A DNA stretch of 21,497 nt from G963674685 sp964591275 (GCA_964591275.1 CAZQAE010000078.1:1-21497), one strand, 5' to 3'. Positions 1-7,669 are shown, numbered from the stretch's first letter. Numbers and translations are program-made. Notes: generated by a model from the sequence alone, not told the origin.

Positions 1-243
1 CGTTTTCTGCTGGCGGAGTGCTATTTCCAACTTGGCGACCATTCACAAGCCGCGCGGGAATATGCTATTGTCATCGCCAAGGGCGCGGGACCATTCGCCG
101 CGCGTTCGACTCTTCGTAGCGCACAATGTTTTCGGCTGCAGGGTCGTATTGATAAATCTAGGCAAATGTATAATAAAGTTATTGCGCTCTACCCCGGCTC
201 GGAAGAGTTCAGAATTGCAACTGCGGAAATGTCGAGACTGTAA
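1..243 (+). CDS. C-terminal end of a TPR-repeat protein (partial)
   Basis: Reading frame 1 is open from the window edge to a TAA at 241-243, giving the last 80 residues of a protein whose start lies outside the window. The peptide has helical-repeat character: RFLLAECYFQLGDHSQAA near its beginning, then SAQCFRLQGRIDKSRQMYNK followed by VIALYPGS. The spacing of L/A/Y/G and the closing P match tetratricopeptide repeats of the kind seen in YbgF/CpoB and BamD-like envelope proteins. The stop is 28 bases before the start of the LysM gene on the same strand, so the two are probably co-transcribed and may act together in the envelope. The exact family cannot be named from this fragment. Confidence 0.75.
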   Translation, partial: RFLLAECYFQLGDHSQAAREYAIVIAKGAGPFAARSTLRSAQCFRLQGRIDKSRQMYNKVIALYPGSEEFRIATAEMSRL

Positions 244-271
244 CGGTGTAAACCCGATGAGGAGTCCTTCA

Positions 272-1297
272 ATGCGAAACAAGCACACCATCACGATCAT
301 AGCAATGGTCGCCGCGCTCGGCCTGTTGGCCGCCACGTCATGGGCCATCTCCCAAAAGCCGGTGTCCAAGGTCGTCATGGAAACGACTGTCTTGGATTAC
401 ACGGTTTCCACAGGCGATACCCTGTGGGACATTGCAACCACCTACTATGGCGATCCGTGGCTATGGCCCCTGATCTGGGAACTCAACCCGAAGATCAAGA
501 ACCCGCAATGGATTTTCCCCGACCAAAAAATAAAAATCAAACTGGAACAGGGCCGGGAATACGTCTTTGAGGCCAAGAGCATGGAAGCTCTCTTTTACGC
601 GCCGGAGGACTGGTGGGACCCAACCTTCTATTACAACACGAAATCCAACGCCCTGGATTTCATCAGCAAGGCGACTTTCGAGCAGGCCGGTGAAATAGTC
701 GATCAATATGACGACGAAGAAATTCTGGGCACACACGACAAGGTGAGATTCACGATGAGTGAAAACGCCAACGTCCAGATTGGCGATATCTTCACTATTT
801 TCAGAACCAAACGGAAGGTCAAGCATCCGACGAAAGGCGATTATCTGGGATACATCGTTGATGTGCTGGGCGAAATCGACACATCCAAAGCGACGACCCT
901 TGAAACGGGGCGCATTGTTTACGAAGGCGACATTAAGAACGCTTCCGCAGAAATCAGCATGGGCGACAGAATCATTTTCATGCCACGCGACGAGTATACC
1001 GTCACCTTGAACAAAACGAGTCTGGACCTTAAGGGCGCTGTCATTGGATTCGAGGACGGACGCACATATTTTGGCCAGCACGATAATGTCTACATCGATC
1101 TGGGACTCAAGGACGGCCTTGAAGTCGGCAACAGCTTTTCCATTTGGAGAGAAAGCAAGAACAAAAAAAAGCTGCCGGGATATTTCGTCGGCAACCTGAT
1201 CGTTTTGCATGTCGAACCAAACGTTTCAACGGCTCTGGTCACGAACTCTTTGTATGACCTGCATATTGGGGACTCAATTCAAAGCGATATCGAATAG
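272..1297 (+). CDS. Secreted or membrane-anchored LysM-domain protein
   Basis: This is a 341-aa protein. I chose the ATG at 272 because GAGGAG (259-264) sits 7 bases upstream. An in-frame ATG at 257 has no ribosome site, and the longer open frame back to 32 runs through the preceding TPR gene. Residues 1-25 form a basic start plus hydrophobic segment ending ATSWA, read as a signal peptide or membrane anchor. Residues about 43-89 are a LysM domain (YTVSTGDTLWDIA, then YYGDPWLWPLIWELNP and IFPDQKIKI), which in known families binds peptidoglycan. The following 250 residues are rich in beta-type sequence with repeated 'GD.F.I.R' and 'G..I..D.E' phrases, as in long LysM proteins of deltaproteobacterial genomes, but I assign them no enzyme activity. 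The role is likely cell-wall attachment, in an operon with the upstream TPR gene. Confidence 0.85.
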   Translation: MRNKHTITIIAMVAALGLLAATSWAISQKPVSKVVMETTVLDYTVSTGDTLWDIATTYYGDPWLWPLIWELNPKIKNPQWIFPDQKIKIKLEQGREYVFEAKSMEALFYAPEDWWDPTFYYNTKSNALDFISKATFEQAGEIVDQYDDEEILGTHDKVRFTMSENANVQIGDIFTIFRTKRKVKHPTKGDYLGYIVDVLGEIDTSKATTLETGRIVYEGDIKNASAEISMGDRIIFMPRDEYTVTLNKTSLDLKGAVIGFEDGRTYFGQHDNVYIDLGLKDGLEVGNSFSIWRESKNKKKLPGYFVGNLIVLHVEPNVSTALVTNSLYDLHIGDSIQSDIE

Positions 1298-1316
1298 CAA
1301 AACAAAAAGTTAAAAA

Positions 1317-1356
1317 AAAACCGGGCGAGGCTTTTCAAAATTTCCTGCCCGGTTTT
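1317..1356. terminator. Bidirectional intrinsic terminator between the LysM gene and glgA
   Basis: A perfect 10-bp inverted repeat has arms AAAACCGGGC (1317-1326) and GCCCGGTTTT (1347-1356) with a 20-base loop that can pair further (AGG/CCT, TTTT/AAAA). It has a T-rich tail on the plus side and the A tract at 1312-1320 on the other. It lies 20 bases after the LysM stop and 7 bases before the glgA stop, so it can end both convergent transcripts. Confidence 0.9.
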
Positions 1357-1362
1357 GTTATT

Positions 1363-2973
1363 TTATCGGTCGAGATAAATGTCGCGGATATACTTTTGGG
1401 CCGTATTGGACCAAAGAAAACGAACTTGCGATGCCTCAAGGCCGATTCTCCTCCATGCTTTTTTGTCATGGAAGAAAAGGCCCATTGCCGTCTTGAAGGT
1501 TTCAGTCATTCCATCGACCTTTTCCACGATGCTCGAACCGTCGAAAGCAAATCCATCGATCCCATGGCGCACTGTGTCCTTCAATCCCCCGATGTGATGC
1601 ACAAGAGCAGGTTGCCCGGCGCGCATGGAATAGAGTTGGCTGATCCCGCAGGGTTCGTACAAGCTGGGCATCAAAAACAAATCCCCGGATGTGTATAATC
1701 GCCTAGCGACGGCCTCCGAATAGTCTCTGATAAAGAGAAAGTTTTCGTGGCGTTTCATGGCCTCGTCCAACTTCTCTTCCAGTTCCCGGACTCCGATGCC
1801 CTGGACGATCAGCACGCCGCCGCGCTCGGCCAGAAGCTCCAGCGTGGATTCGAGTCCCGTTTTCCCGTCGCTTCCTTCTCCCAGGAAAAGCCTGAGTTTC
1901 TGATCCACGATCCGGCCAATGCAGGTCGCGATAAACTTCACGCGACGACTCTTCCATTTCTGAATCCGCTCCAAAGATTGTTGCCGCGAAGCAAATACGC
2001 CGTCAGTCCAGTTAACTTCCGCGAGCCTCGCAAGATTTTTTTCGATGTGCGCCCTCAACTTCGAGAACGGCCATCGGGGAAGCGCGCCGCCGTTTGAATA
2101 ATCTATGCCGTTGAGGATACCGAACAAACGCCCCTTGTCCTCAACGCTTTGAAGAATGCTCTCGAGCCCCTCACCGCCGGAATATCCGTGCACGTGATCC
2201 GAAGGCGTTAAAATCTCCAGCGCGTAACTTGGGGAGACCGTATTGACCACATCCGCCAAGGCGATCCCCGCAGCCATCGGAGTATAGCAGGGCATATCGT
2301 ATCGCCGGTCCACATAGCGGGAGAAAACTCGGGAACGAAGGTCGTCTTGAGAATCATCAAACTCGGGAAACCACGCCAGCAGAGAGGACTCATCCCCCTG
2401 CATCGGACGAGTACCCTGTAAGGCGAGGTTATGAATTGTGAAAACGGTTTTTATTTTCTGCAAAGAAGCGAAGTTGGGATGAATATCACGAAGCAGAAGC
2501 AGCGTCGCTGCGTGCCAATCATGACAATGAATGATGTCTATATTTTTAAAAGCTCCAACGCCGTCAGCGATCAGGCAACCGACCGCGCTGCAGAACATGG
2601 CGAATTTTGAAGCATCCGTCGCAAAGGGACGATGCCCCAAATCATGCGAATAAATGGGATCGCCTCGAATCCACATATTCTCGACGACAAAATGCGATAC
2701 ATTCTTTTCCGGTTTTGTGGCCCTGACTTTATATATTGCAGCTTCTTCCCGCCTGCCGCAAAAAGGAAATTTTACAATCTGCTGGCTGCAAACTTTATTT
2801 TTTTTGTGCAAAAACCCATAGGAAGGGATAACCGTTGTCACCTTCATTCCTTCGTTGGCCAATGCGCCCGGAAGATGAGCGATAACGTCCCCGACTCCCC
2901 CGGCTTTCCCGCCCCTTAGCGCCCCATTTTCTGATGCGACGATAAGCACGCGTTTCGTAGACTTATACTCCAT
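1363..2973 (-). CDS. glgA: Glycogen/starch synthase (GT5 family)
   Basis: This 536-aa protein is expected to transfer glucose from ADP-glucose to a growing alpha-1,4-glucan in the cytoplasm. The N-terminus VLIVASEN then GGKAGGVGDV (K23) is the GT5 nucleotide-sugar loop (K-x-G-G). GVGAFKNIDIIHCHDWHAA and TVFTIHNLALQGT are typical of the N-terminal Rossmann domain. NGIDYS and GRIVDQK come from the C-terminal domain, and EPCGISQLYSMRAGQPALVH (E440) then GGLKDTV is the donor-binding glutamate motif. The ATG at 2973 has AAAGGAAGG 6 bases upstream. The protein is some 50 residues longer than the usual 470-490, partly because extra residues follow the DQK motif, where a G is normally found. It stands alone here: no glgB, glgC or glgP is next to it. 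Assignment to GT5 is firm; donor preference (ADP- or UDP-glucose) is not shown. Confidence 0.93.
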   Translation of the reverse strand: MEYKSTKRVLIVASENGALRGGKAGGVGDVIAHLPGALANEGMKVTTVIPSYGFLHKKNKVCSQQIVKFPFCGRREEAAIYKVRATKPEKNVSHFVVENMWIRGDPIYSHDLGHRPFATDASKFAMFCSAVGCLIADGVGAFKNIDIIHCHDWHAATLLLLRDIHPNFASLQKIKTVFTIHNLALQGTRPMQGDESSLLAWFPEFDDSQDDLRSRVFSRYVDRRYDMPCYTPMAAGIALADVVNTVSPSYALEILTPSDHVHGYSGGEGLESILQSVEDKGRLFGILNGIDYSNGGALPRWPFSKLRAHIEKNLARLAEVNWTDGVFASRQQSLERIQKWKSRRVKFIATCIGRIVDQKLRLFLGEGSDGKTGLESTLELLAERGGVLIVQGIGVRELEEKLDEAMKRHENFLFIRDYSEAVARRLYTSGDLFLMPSLYEPCGISQLYSMRAGQPALVHHIGGLKDTVRHGIDGFAFDGSSIVEKVDGMTETFKTAMGLFFHDKKAWRRIGLEASQVRFLWSNTAQKYIRDIYLDR

Positions 2974-3113
2974 GTCGACCTTCCTTTGGAAACGAACAAA
3001 AAAACAAGACGCTTAAAGGATTGACTTGACTGTTTTTGTTGCGTGAACATTCCCCTCGACTTCACTATAGACGAAAATTGTCAGAATGAAAGAAAAAGCT
3101 GCCACCATTATTA

Positions 3114-3142
3114 TCGACAAACAGTCTTGTTTTTGATATTAT
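3114..3142 (+). promoter_or_regulatory. Sigma70-like promoter for the 3165 Asp-rich lipoprotein gene
   Basis: TCGACA (3114-3119) and TATTAT (3137-3142) each match 5 of 6 consensus bases and are 17 bases apart. The predicted transcript start near 3149 is just upstream of the ribosome site GGAGGG (3155-3160) and the ATG at 3165, so the leader would be very short. Confidence 0.6.
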
Positions 3143-3164
3143 TTATTGAGAATTGGAGGGTGTC

Positions 3165-3809
3165 ATGGTCCATCTGAAATCACTGGTTTTTCTTTCCATC
3201 GTACTATTGCTGGCTCTGGGCGCTCTTCATTGCGACGATCCTGAAGTCGGCGATGATGATGACTCCTTTGTCGACGAGGACGACGACAATGATCTCAACG
3301 ACGATGTCGATGACGACATCGACGATGAGATCGACGATGATCTAAACGACGATATCGACGATGACCTCAATGACGACGCAGATGACGACGACATATGGGA
3401 CGACGATGTCGATGACGACGTGGATGATGACGCGGATGTGCTGGAGCCTCTTTGCCCCGCACTCCCATGGTCTGATGACACGGTGGAACTTCCCATCAGA
3501 TTGCAAAACGGTCCTGAACTGAGCGCATTTGGTTTCTCGGTGAGTTTCCCCAATTCGGCGATTAGTTATAGCGCTGTTCACAATGAAGCGCTTCTTCCGC
3601 CCAACAAAATTCGTTGCCAGGCCGAAGTCGCAAGACATGTCGTTTGCGTTGTCGATCCATTGCCGGCGCCATTAGCCGCCGGGACCAATGGTCTGATTGC
3701 GCGCATTGAATTCACTGTCAACGACAGTCCGGCCACCGCTTCGTTCCAGCTATATGACCTGTCCGGCGATTTGACGGAATACCCTAATTCCCAGTGCGAC
3801 AGTCAGTAG
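3165..3809 (+). CDS. Secreted lipoprotein with Asp-rich stalk and cohesin-like C-terminal domain
   Basis: This is a 214-aa protein. The ATG at 3165 follows GGAGGG by 4 bases; an in-frame TTG at 3153 would add four residues but overlaps the ribosome site region. Residues 1-22 are a signal peptide ending ALHC, with Cys23 the probable lipidated residue (the -1 His makes the lipobox non-classical). Residues 24 to about 95 are an acidic stalk built of DDD units separated by single I, V, L, N or A residues (for example DDDIDDEIDDDLNDDIDDD). Residues about 100-214 form one compact domain with phrases VELPIRLQNG, LSAFGFSVSFPNS and GTNGLIARIEFTVNDS. This order resembles the cohesin/dockerin-partner beta sandwich, though I cannot prove it. 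A Cys pair (RCQ, VVCVVD) and a terminal Cys are present. Two similar lipoproteins lie at 7829 and 8734. Function is unknown. Confidence 0.82.
   Translation: MVHLKSLVFLSIVLLLALGALHCDDPEVGDDDDSFVDEDDDNDLNDDVDDDIDDEIDDDLNDDIDDDLNDDADDDDIWDDDVDDDVDDDADVLEPLCPALPWSDDTVELPIRLQNGPELSAFGFSVSFPNSAISYSAVHNEALLPPNKIRCQAEVARHVVCVVDPLPAPLAAGTNGLIARIEFTVNDSPATASFQLYDLSGDLTEYPNSQCDSQ
3238..3441 (+). repeat. GAT/GAC-rich tract encoding the Asp stalk
   Basis: About 200 bases consist almost wholly of GAT and GAC codons with isolated ATC, GTC, CTC and AAC codons every third or fourth position. The two Asp codons alternate irregularly, so this is not a simple microsatellite. The coding pattern is kept at the protein level, and the antisense frames are open only because the tract is so biased. 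Confidence 0.8.
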
Positions 3810-3924
3810 TTTCGCCAAACCTGAGAAATAAGGATTGACGCTTCTCACACTTATAGGATCTCCCAGCACGTATCCCGCCGCAGATTTTGGATTGAAGGCA
3901 AGTGGCTACGGAGTGCTAAAGTAA

Positions 3925-5763
3925 TCAGGCTTTGTGAATTTTCCTGATTTCATCTCGGGCTTCGTCGCAATTGACGTTGAGTTCCAGCGATTTGATAAAA
4001 TACAATTCCGCGAAATCCACCTGGTTTTGAGCGGCGTTTATCTTGCCCAGAAACAAATAGGCCTGATATAGTTTCTGGTTAAAGTTCATTCCAGTCTTGA
4101 TGAGCTTTTCCGCCTCGCCGGCGCTTGATGCCCCCATAAGATTAAAGACGCACCAACCCTGGTAAACGTATGCTTCGGCGCATTCGGGATCTGCGGCGAT
4201 GGCTGCTTCCAATTGGGTTTTTGCTTCGGCAAAGTTCCCCTTGTCGATCAAGCGTTCGGCGGCTTGGACAAACGCCAAAGCGGAGTCCCCCGCTGCACCG
4301 ACGGCACCTGAAGGGATGTCCCCCGTTGAAGTCTCGGATTTCTCGTCCCCAAAATCCTCCATGCTCAAATCGGCTTTCGACTCGGATTCCTCGGGCGCAT
4401 CCTCCCCCCAAAGAGAATCCTCGGACACTTCCAGGCCGAGATCGTCGAGTTCCTGCAAGGCTTCTTCATCGGCGGTGCCGGATGTTTCGCTGTCCAGCTC
4501 AGCCTGCGCGCCATCGTCGGCGTCAAATTCTTCAAATTCAAATTCTGCTTCGTCCGGCACGGCCATTTCATCCCCGCTGCCCTTTTCGCTTTGCTTTTCA
4601 TCGGACAAAGATAAGGTTTGATCTTCCATCTCGAAAGCATCCGGTATGGACATCTGACCAAGAAGATCCGGCTTTTCCTTCGGAGATTCGGGCGCTGCTG
4701 GTTCGCTGGTGAGCGCTTCGGACGCTTGGGGCAGTGCGGACGCCGAAGCCTCCTCCTTTACGCTGGAAGCTATCGGCCTGACAAGAGGCTCAGACTCGGT
4801 CCTCATCGCCGCAGAGGGTTCCTCAATAGTTATTGACTCCCCTGATTTTTCAGATGCGACTCGTTTTTTCACCTCATCAACGCTCTTGAGCGCCTGGGCG
4901 ATAATGTCGTCTCCAATCGAAATTTCATAACCATCCTTCTTCACAGCAGCCTTCGCTTCGCGGTCCCGCTCCAGTTTTGTCTTTTGAGACACAGATTTTT
5001 CACCGCTTTTTTGAACACTTTCGGGAAAGCCGATGAAACCGAGTAGGAACATTCCATAAATGGTTTTATAGGCGACGCTCTTTTTCAGCTTGGTCAGAGC
5101 CACGATCTGGCGCAGAGTTCGGACGCCGTTAACGAGAGAATAAATTCTCGTGCCCGTCGGACCAAAGGCCAGGTCCTCTTCCCGATAAGGACAATCAGAT
5201 CTTTTGTGCAAAGGCGTCTCTTTGCGACCACGAAACTCTGCGGGAAGTTTTTGCAATGAGGCATAATCCCGAACACCAATATAAACCAGATTCGCGACAT
5301 CGATTTGCAATATTCTGTCTGCTTCCTCCACAATTTCACCGTCTTTAAAAAAGAAATCCCCTTCAGGCCACTCAAATACCTTGAAAAGCTTCAAGGTGAT
5401 ATGAGAATTGAGGGCCTCAAAAAGGGAGTGCGGCGTCAGATAACCTTTTTCCACAAGATAGGAACCTTGGCGACTGTCGCCCGCGCGCGTGTTTTTGAAC
5501 GAGATGTCGGCGATTTCCTGAGACACCTGCTTTTGCTGCACAAGGTATTCTCCCAGGCTATAGCCGGGGAAATGCGTGCTGGTCACGGCAGCAATTTTCC
5601 CTTGATTAAAATGAATGTGTATCTTTTTCGGACCCCTTGTCAAAGCGAGTATCCCCGTTTTCGATGACTGAAAAAGAATATTGAGGATTTTAGGAAAAGG
5701 AAGCTGCTGGAGCGAACCTTTAAGCGCATCGCGTTTAGGACGTTCAGTCATGGCTACCCACAT
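3925..5763 (-). CDS. DUF4388 (PATAN-like) regulator with long acidic linker and C-terminal TPR
   Basis: This is a 612-aa cytoplasmic protein. Residues about 14-145 fit DUF4388: LKGSLQQLPFPKILNILFQS, then TGILALTRG, IHIHFNQGKIAAVTS and later KLFKVFEWPEGDFFFKDGE. The family is common in deltaproteobacterial regulators. Residues about 190-255 hold a helical domain (YSLVNGVRTLRQIVALTKL). Residues about 260-490 are a low-complexity linker that becomes strongly acidic (EFEFEEFDADDGAQAELD). From about residue 495 there are TPR-like helices (AERLIDKGNFAEAKTQLEAA, AAQNQVDFAELYFIKSLEL). The ATG at 5763 is used because the promoter at 5799-5828 leaves room for it. The ATG at 5751 is an alternative, and neither has a clear ribosome site. 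It diverges from the Crp/Fnr gene. The role is probably a scaffold in signalling or motility; the partner is unknown. Confidence 0.82.
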   Translation of the reverse strand: MWVAMTERPKRDALKGSLQQLPFPKILNILFQSSKTGILALTRGPKKIHIHFNQGKIAAVTSTHFPGYSLGEYLVQQKQVSQEIADISFKNTRAGDSRQGSYLVEKGYLTPHSLFEALNSHITLKLFKVFEWPEGDFFFKDGEIVEEADRILQIDVANLVYIGVRDYASLQKLPAEFRGRKETPLHKRSDCPYREEDLAFGPTGTRIYSLVNGVRTLRQIVALTKLKKSVAYKTIYGMFLLGFIGFPESVQKSGEKSVSQKTKLERDREAKAAVKKDGYEISIGDDIIAQALKSVDEVKKRVASEKSGESITIEEPSAAMRTESEPLVRPIASSVKEEASASALPQASEALTSEPAAPESPKEKPDLLGQMSIPDAFEMEDQTLSLSDEKQSEKGSGDEMAVPDEAEFEFEEFDADDGAQAELDSETSGTADEEALQELDDLGLEVSEDSLWGEDAPEESESKADLSMEDFGDEKSETSTGDIPSGAVGAAGDSALAFVQAAERLIDKGNFAEAKTQLEAAIAADPECAEAYVYQGWCVFNLMGASSAGEAEKLIKTGMNFNQKLYQAYLFLGKINAAQNQVDFAELYFIKSLELNVNCDEARDEIRKIHKA

Positions 5764-6101
5764 ATTTGAAAATGAGAATTATTTAAAACCCAAACCAAAT
5801 TTTATGTCGTGAAATAGGTCAATGTCAAGGGAGGATTAGGCCAAAATTGCCTGCCGGACAATTCCACGAAACGATCTCGTATTGTTAAATATTTGGCATA
5901 TTTCCCTCTTTTGTGAAATTTGCAATGCCTTAATCCGCACTTCGTTTTTGTAAGAGCAATTACGTAGTTTTATGACGTGGATCATGTTTTGTGACCATTC
6001 TAACATATATAAAGGGCGTGAGGATATCGGTTCGAGGTAAAAAATGGGAACCTCGAAAAAATGCGAAACATAAAAGGGAAGAAATTCAAAGGAGGCGCGC
6101 C
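5764..6101. other. 338-base divergent intergenic region
   Basis: This AT-rich stretch separates the divergent DUF4388 and Crp/Fnr genes. It holds the sigma70-like promoter for the DUF4388 gene (5799-5828) and the strong ribosome site of the regulator (AAAGGAGG, 6088-6095). I see no convincing promoter for the Crp/Fnr gene. TATATAAAG near 6005-6013 is a possible -10 region without a good -35. An imperfect pair GGCAT (5895) and ATGCC (5925) brackets TTGTGAAATTTGCAA, which is only loosely symmetrical. No gene is seen here. Confidence 0.6.
5799..5828 (-). promoter_or_regulatory. Sigma70-like promoter for the DUF4388 gene
   Basis: On the minus strand a perfect TTGACA (5828-5823) is followed after 18 bases by TAAAAT (5804-5799), which matches 5 of 6 consensus bases. 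Transcription would begin near 5792, about 30 bases before the ATG at 5763. Confidence 0.62.
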
Positions 6102-6782
6102 ATGAAAATAGATGTTGATTTTTTTGATTCTGTTCAGCTTTTCAAAGGCCTTATTGGAAATGACGATCCGGAAATAGAATCGCTTATACAGCCTCTTTTC
6201 ATCAAGAAAAAGCAAGCTGCTTTCCGTCCCGGCGATCCATCGGATTCTATTTACGTCATCCGTTCAGGCCGCGTAAAAGTCGGAAAGACAACTGGGGATG
6301 GCCGTGAAATCATTCTCAATTTACTAAAAAAGGGAGATGTGTTCGGAGAAATGGCCTTCCTGGATGACGGGCCACGCGACACCTTCGCGGAAGGATTGGA
6401 GGACACGCAACTCTACGTCATCACCAGAGCGGGTCTTCTCAAGCTCATTAAGCGACGTCCCGCCATTACGTTTCGCTTGACGAAGATCATCGGCAAGCGT
6501 CGCAAGGAAGCGGAAAACAACATGGAAAGCCTACTCTACAAGGGCGTACGTGAACGCCTGGCTGGTTTACTGGTCCGCCTTTCCGAGGACTACGGCATAA
6601 ACGACAGCCGTGGGAGATTGCTTCGCATCAGGATCACGCATCAGGACCTGGCCAATCTCATTGGCTCAAGCCGTGAAACGGTCAGCCTGACCCTGGGCGA
6701 TTTTCGTCGGGAGGGGCATATCGACATCAATGACCGAAAAATCATCATCAGGAAAACGAACTCCCTGACCTCCGTGAATTAA
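6102..6782 (+). CDS. Crp/Fnr-family transcriptional regulator
   Basis: This is a 226-aa protein. I chose the ATG at 6102 because AAAGGAGG (6088-6095) is 6 bases upstream; the longer open frame to 5991 has no such signal. Residues about 10-120 are a cyclic-nucleotide-binding-type beta barrel (FRPGDPSDSIYVIRSGRVKV, then GDVFGEMAFLDDGPRDTFAE). Residues 125-150 form the dimer helix. Residues 179-206 are the winged helix-turn-helix, with recognition helix sequence SSRETVSLTLGDFRREG. In the phosphate-binding cassette G82, E83 and R92 are kept, but Asp93 replaces the Ser/Thr usual after that Arg, which argues against ordinary cAMP binding. There are no N-terminal cysteines for an Fe-S cluster, so it is not a classical FNR. 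It probably regulates genes in response to an unidentified effector; the divergent DUF4388 gene is a natural candidate target. Confidence 0.9.
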   Translation: MKIDVDFFDSVQLFKGLIGNDDPEIESLIQPLFIKKKQAAFRPGDPSDSIYVIRSGRVKVGKTTGDGREIILNLLKKGDVFGEMAFLDDGPRDTFAEGLEDTQLYVITRAGLLKLIKRRPAITFRLTKIIGKRRKEAENNMESLLYKGVRERLAGLLVRLSEDYGINDSRGRLLRIRITHQDLANLIGSSRETVSLTLGDFRREGHIDINDRKIIIRKTNSLTSVN

Positions 6783-6821
6783 ATCAACCGGGGTGTAAGA
6801 GCAGACAATCCTTTTGATCAG

Positions 6822-6870
6822 AAAATCCCTTTTAAGGCGCCCAATGATTTGAGCGCCAAAAGGGTTTTTT
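6822..6870. terminator. Intrinsic terminator between the Crp/Fnr and SPFH genes
   Basis: Arms CCCTTTT (6827-6833) plus GGCGC (6836-6840) pair with GCGCC (6853-6857) plus AAAAGGG (6858-6864) around a 12-base loop, with a two-base AA bulge. T6 follows at 6865-6870. On the other strand the AAAA at 6822-6825 becomes a short U run. It can serve both convergent genes, and its tail overlaps the SPFH stop codon. Confidence 0.85.
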
Positions 6871-7669
6871 ATTGTCCCAGGATGAGAGGAAGACCGTCTT
6901 TGCCCGCACCGACAACGACGACCTTGGCATTCGGACTTTGGGCGAGAGCCATTGTCGCCTCTATCCCCTTCCAGCGCAGAAGGTTTTCATTGATGCCGTC
7001 AGAAACGATGCGCTGAAAATCGGCGATGCCCTTGGCTTCCACAGTTTTGCGATCGGCTTCCAGCCTTTCCTTTTCCAATACGTATTTCATCTTCTCGGCT
7101 TCCTGCTTCATGGCCAGTTTGCGCTCGATAGCCTCCGTAACGGATTTCGGAAAATCCATATTACGCAGCATGATCGCTTCAATGACGACGCTTTTCCCTT
7201 TGAGTCTTTCATTCACGCTGTCGAAAATTTTCTTTTCGATCTCCGTGCGACGCAAATACGCCTCAATGCTTTGATAACTGGAGATCACGTCACGGGTTTG
7301 GTTGCGAATAACCGGTCGAATGAGAATTTCGTAATAGCCAGGTCCGATTTCCGAATGCAAAGTAGCAACTTTCCCCGCATCAGGTCGGAATCGAATTGAC
7401 AGGTCGGTGCTAATATTGAGCTGATCCTGGGTCAGGATGGAAAGCTTTTCCTGCTGATCCTTGATCCTCACATCGTAGATGTACATCCTGTTCCAGGGCG
7501 CAATCCAGTGCCACCCCTCGCCGTAGATCGTCGTCACGTCCGTTCCCGCGCGCCAGTTAAAATACACTCCCCGTCCCCCGGACGGCACGGTTGTGCCGCA
7601 GCCGGTCATGAACGAAACCAAGGTGATCAAAACGATAAGCATTGCTGCTTTTCTGATTGCCTGTGCCAT
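6869..7669 (-). CDS. Lipid-anchored prohibitin/SPFH-domain protein
   Basis: This is a 266-aa protein. The ATG at 7669 (MAQAIRKAAM) was chosen because AAGGAGAC lies just upstream; the open frame extends 20 codons further without a good ribosome site. Residues 1-23 form a signal peptide ending SFMTGC, with Cys24 the expected lipidation site. Residues about 33-200 are an SPFH/prohibitin domain: GVYFNWRAGTDVTTIYGEGW and HWIAPWNRMYIYDVR, then LNISTDLSIRFRPD and TRDVISSYQSIEAYLRRTEI. From about residue 178 a charged coiled coil follows (RKLAMKQEAEKMKYVLEKER). Such proteins form large membrane rings and hold proteases or lipid microdomains. Here lipidation replaces the usual transmembrane anchor, and no HflC or NfeD partner is adjacent, which is unusual. 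Assignment to the superfamily is firm; the role is inferred. Confidence 0.88.
   Translation of the reverse strand: MAQAIRKAAMLIVLITLVSFMTGCGTTVPSGGRGVYFNWRAGTDVTTIYGEGWHWIAPWNRMYIYDVRIKDQQEKLSILTQDQLNISTDLSIRFRPDAGKVATLHSEIGPGYYEILIRPVIRNQTRDVISSYQSIEAYLRRTEIEKKIFDSVNERLKGKSVVIEAIMLRNMDFPKSVTEAIERKLAMKQEAEKMKYVLEKERLEADRKTVEAKGIADFQRIVSDGINENLLRWKGIEATMALAQSPNAKVVVVGAGKDGLPLILGQ

Noticed and set aside
32..271. Extended start of the LysM frame back to position 32
   Set aside because: It overlaps the TPR gene that ends at 243, and the ATG at 272 has a good ribosome site.
461..1210. Long open frame on the minus strand opposite the LysM gene
   Set aside because: It is the antisense shadow of a well-supported gene; it has no ribosome site, no recognisable domain and it runs through a region whose plus strand has clear LysM motifs.
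3238..3441. CRISPR-like or tandem-repeat array impression
   Set aside because: No fixed repeat-spacer unit exists; it is a codon-biased coding tract.
3227..3553. Ser-rich antisense frame over the first Asp tract
   Set aside because: Same artefact of codon bias; no independent evidence.
3923..3949. AATCAGG/CCTGATT hairpin at the end of the DUF4388 gene
   Set aside because: It includes the stop codon and lacks a T tract, so it is weak as a terminator; I did not call it.
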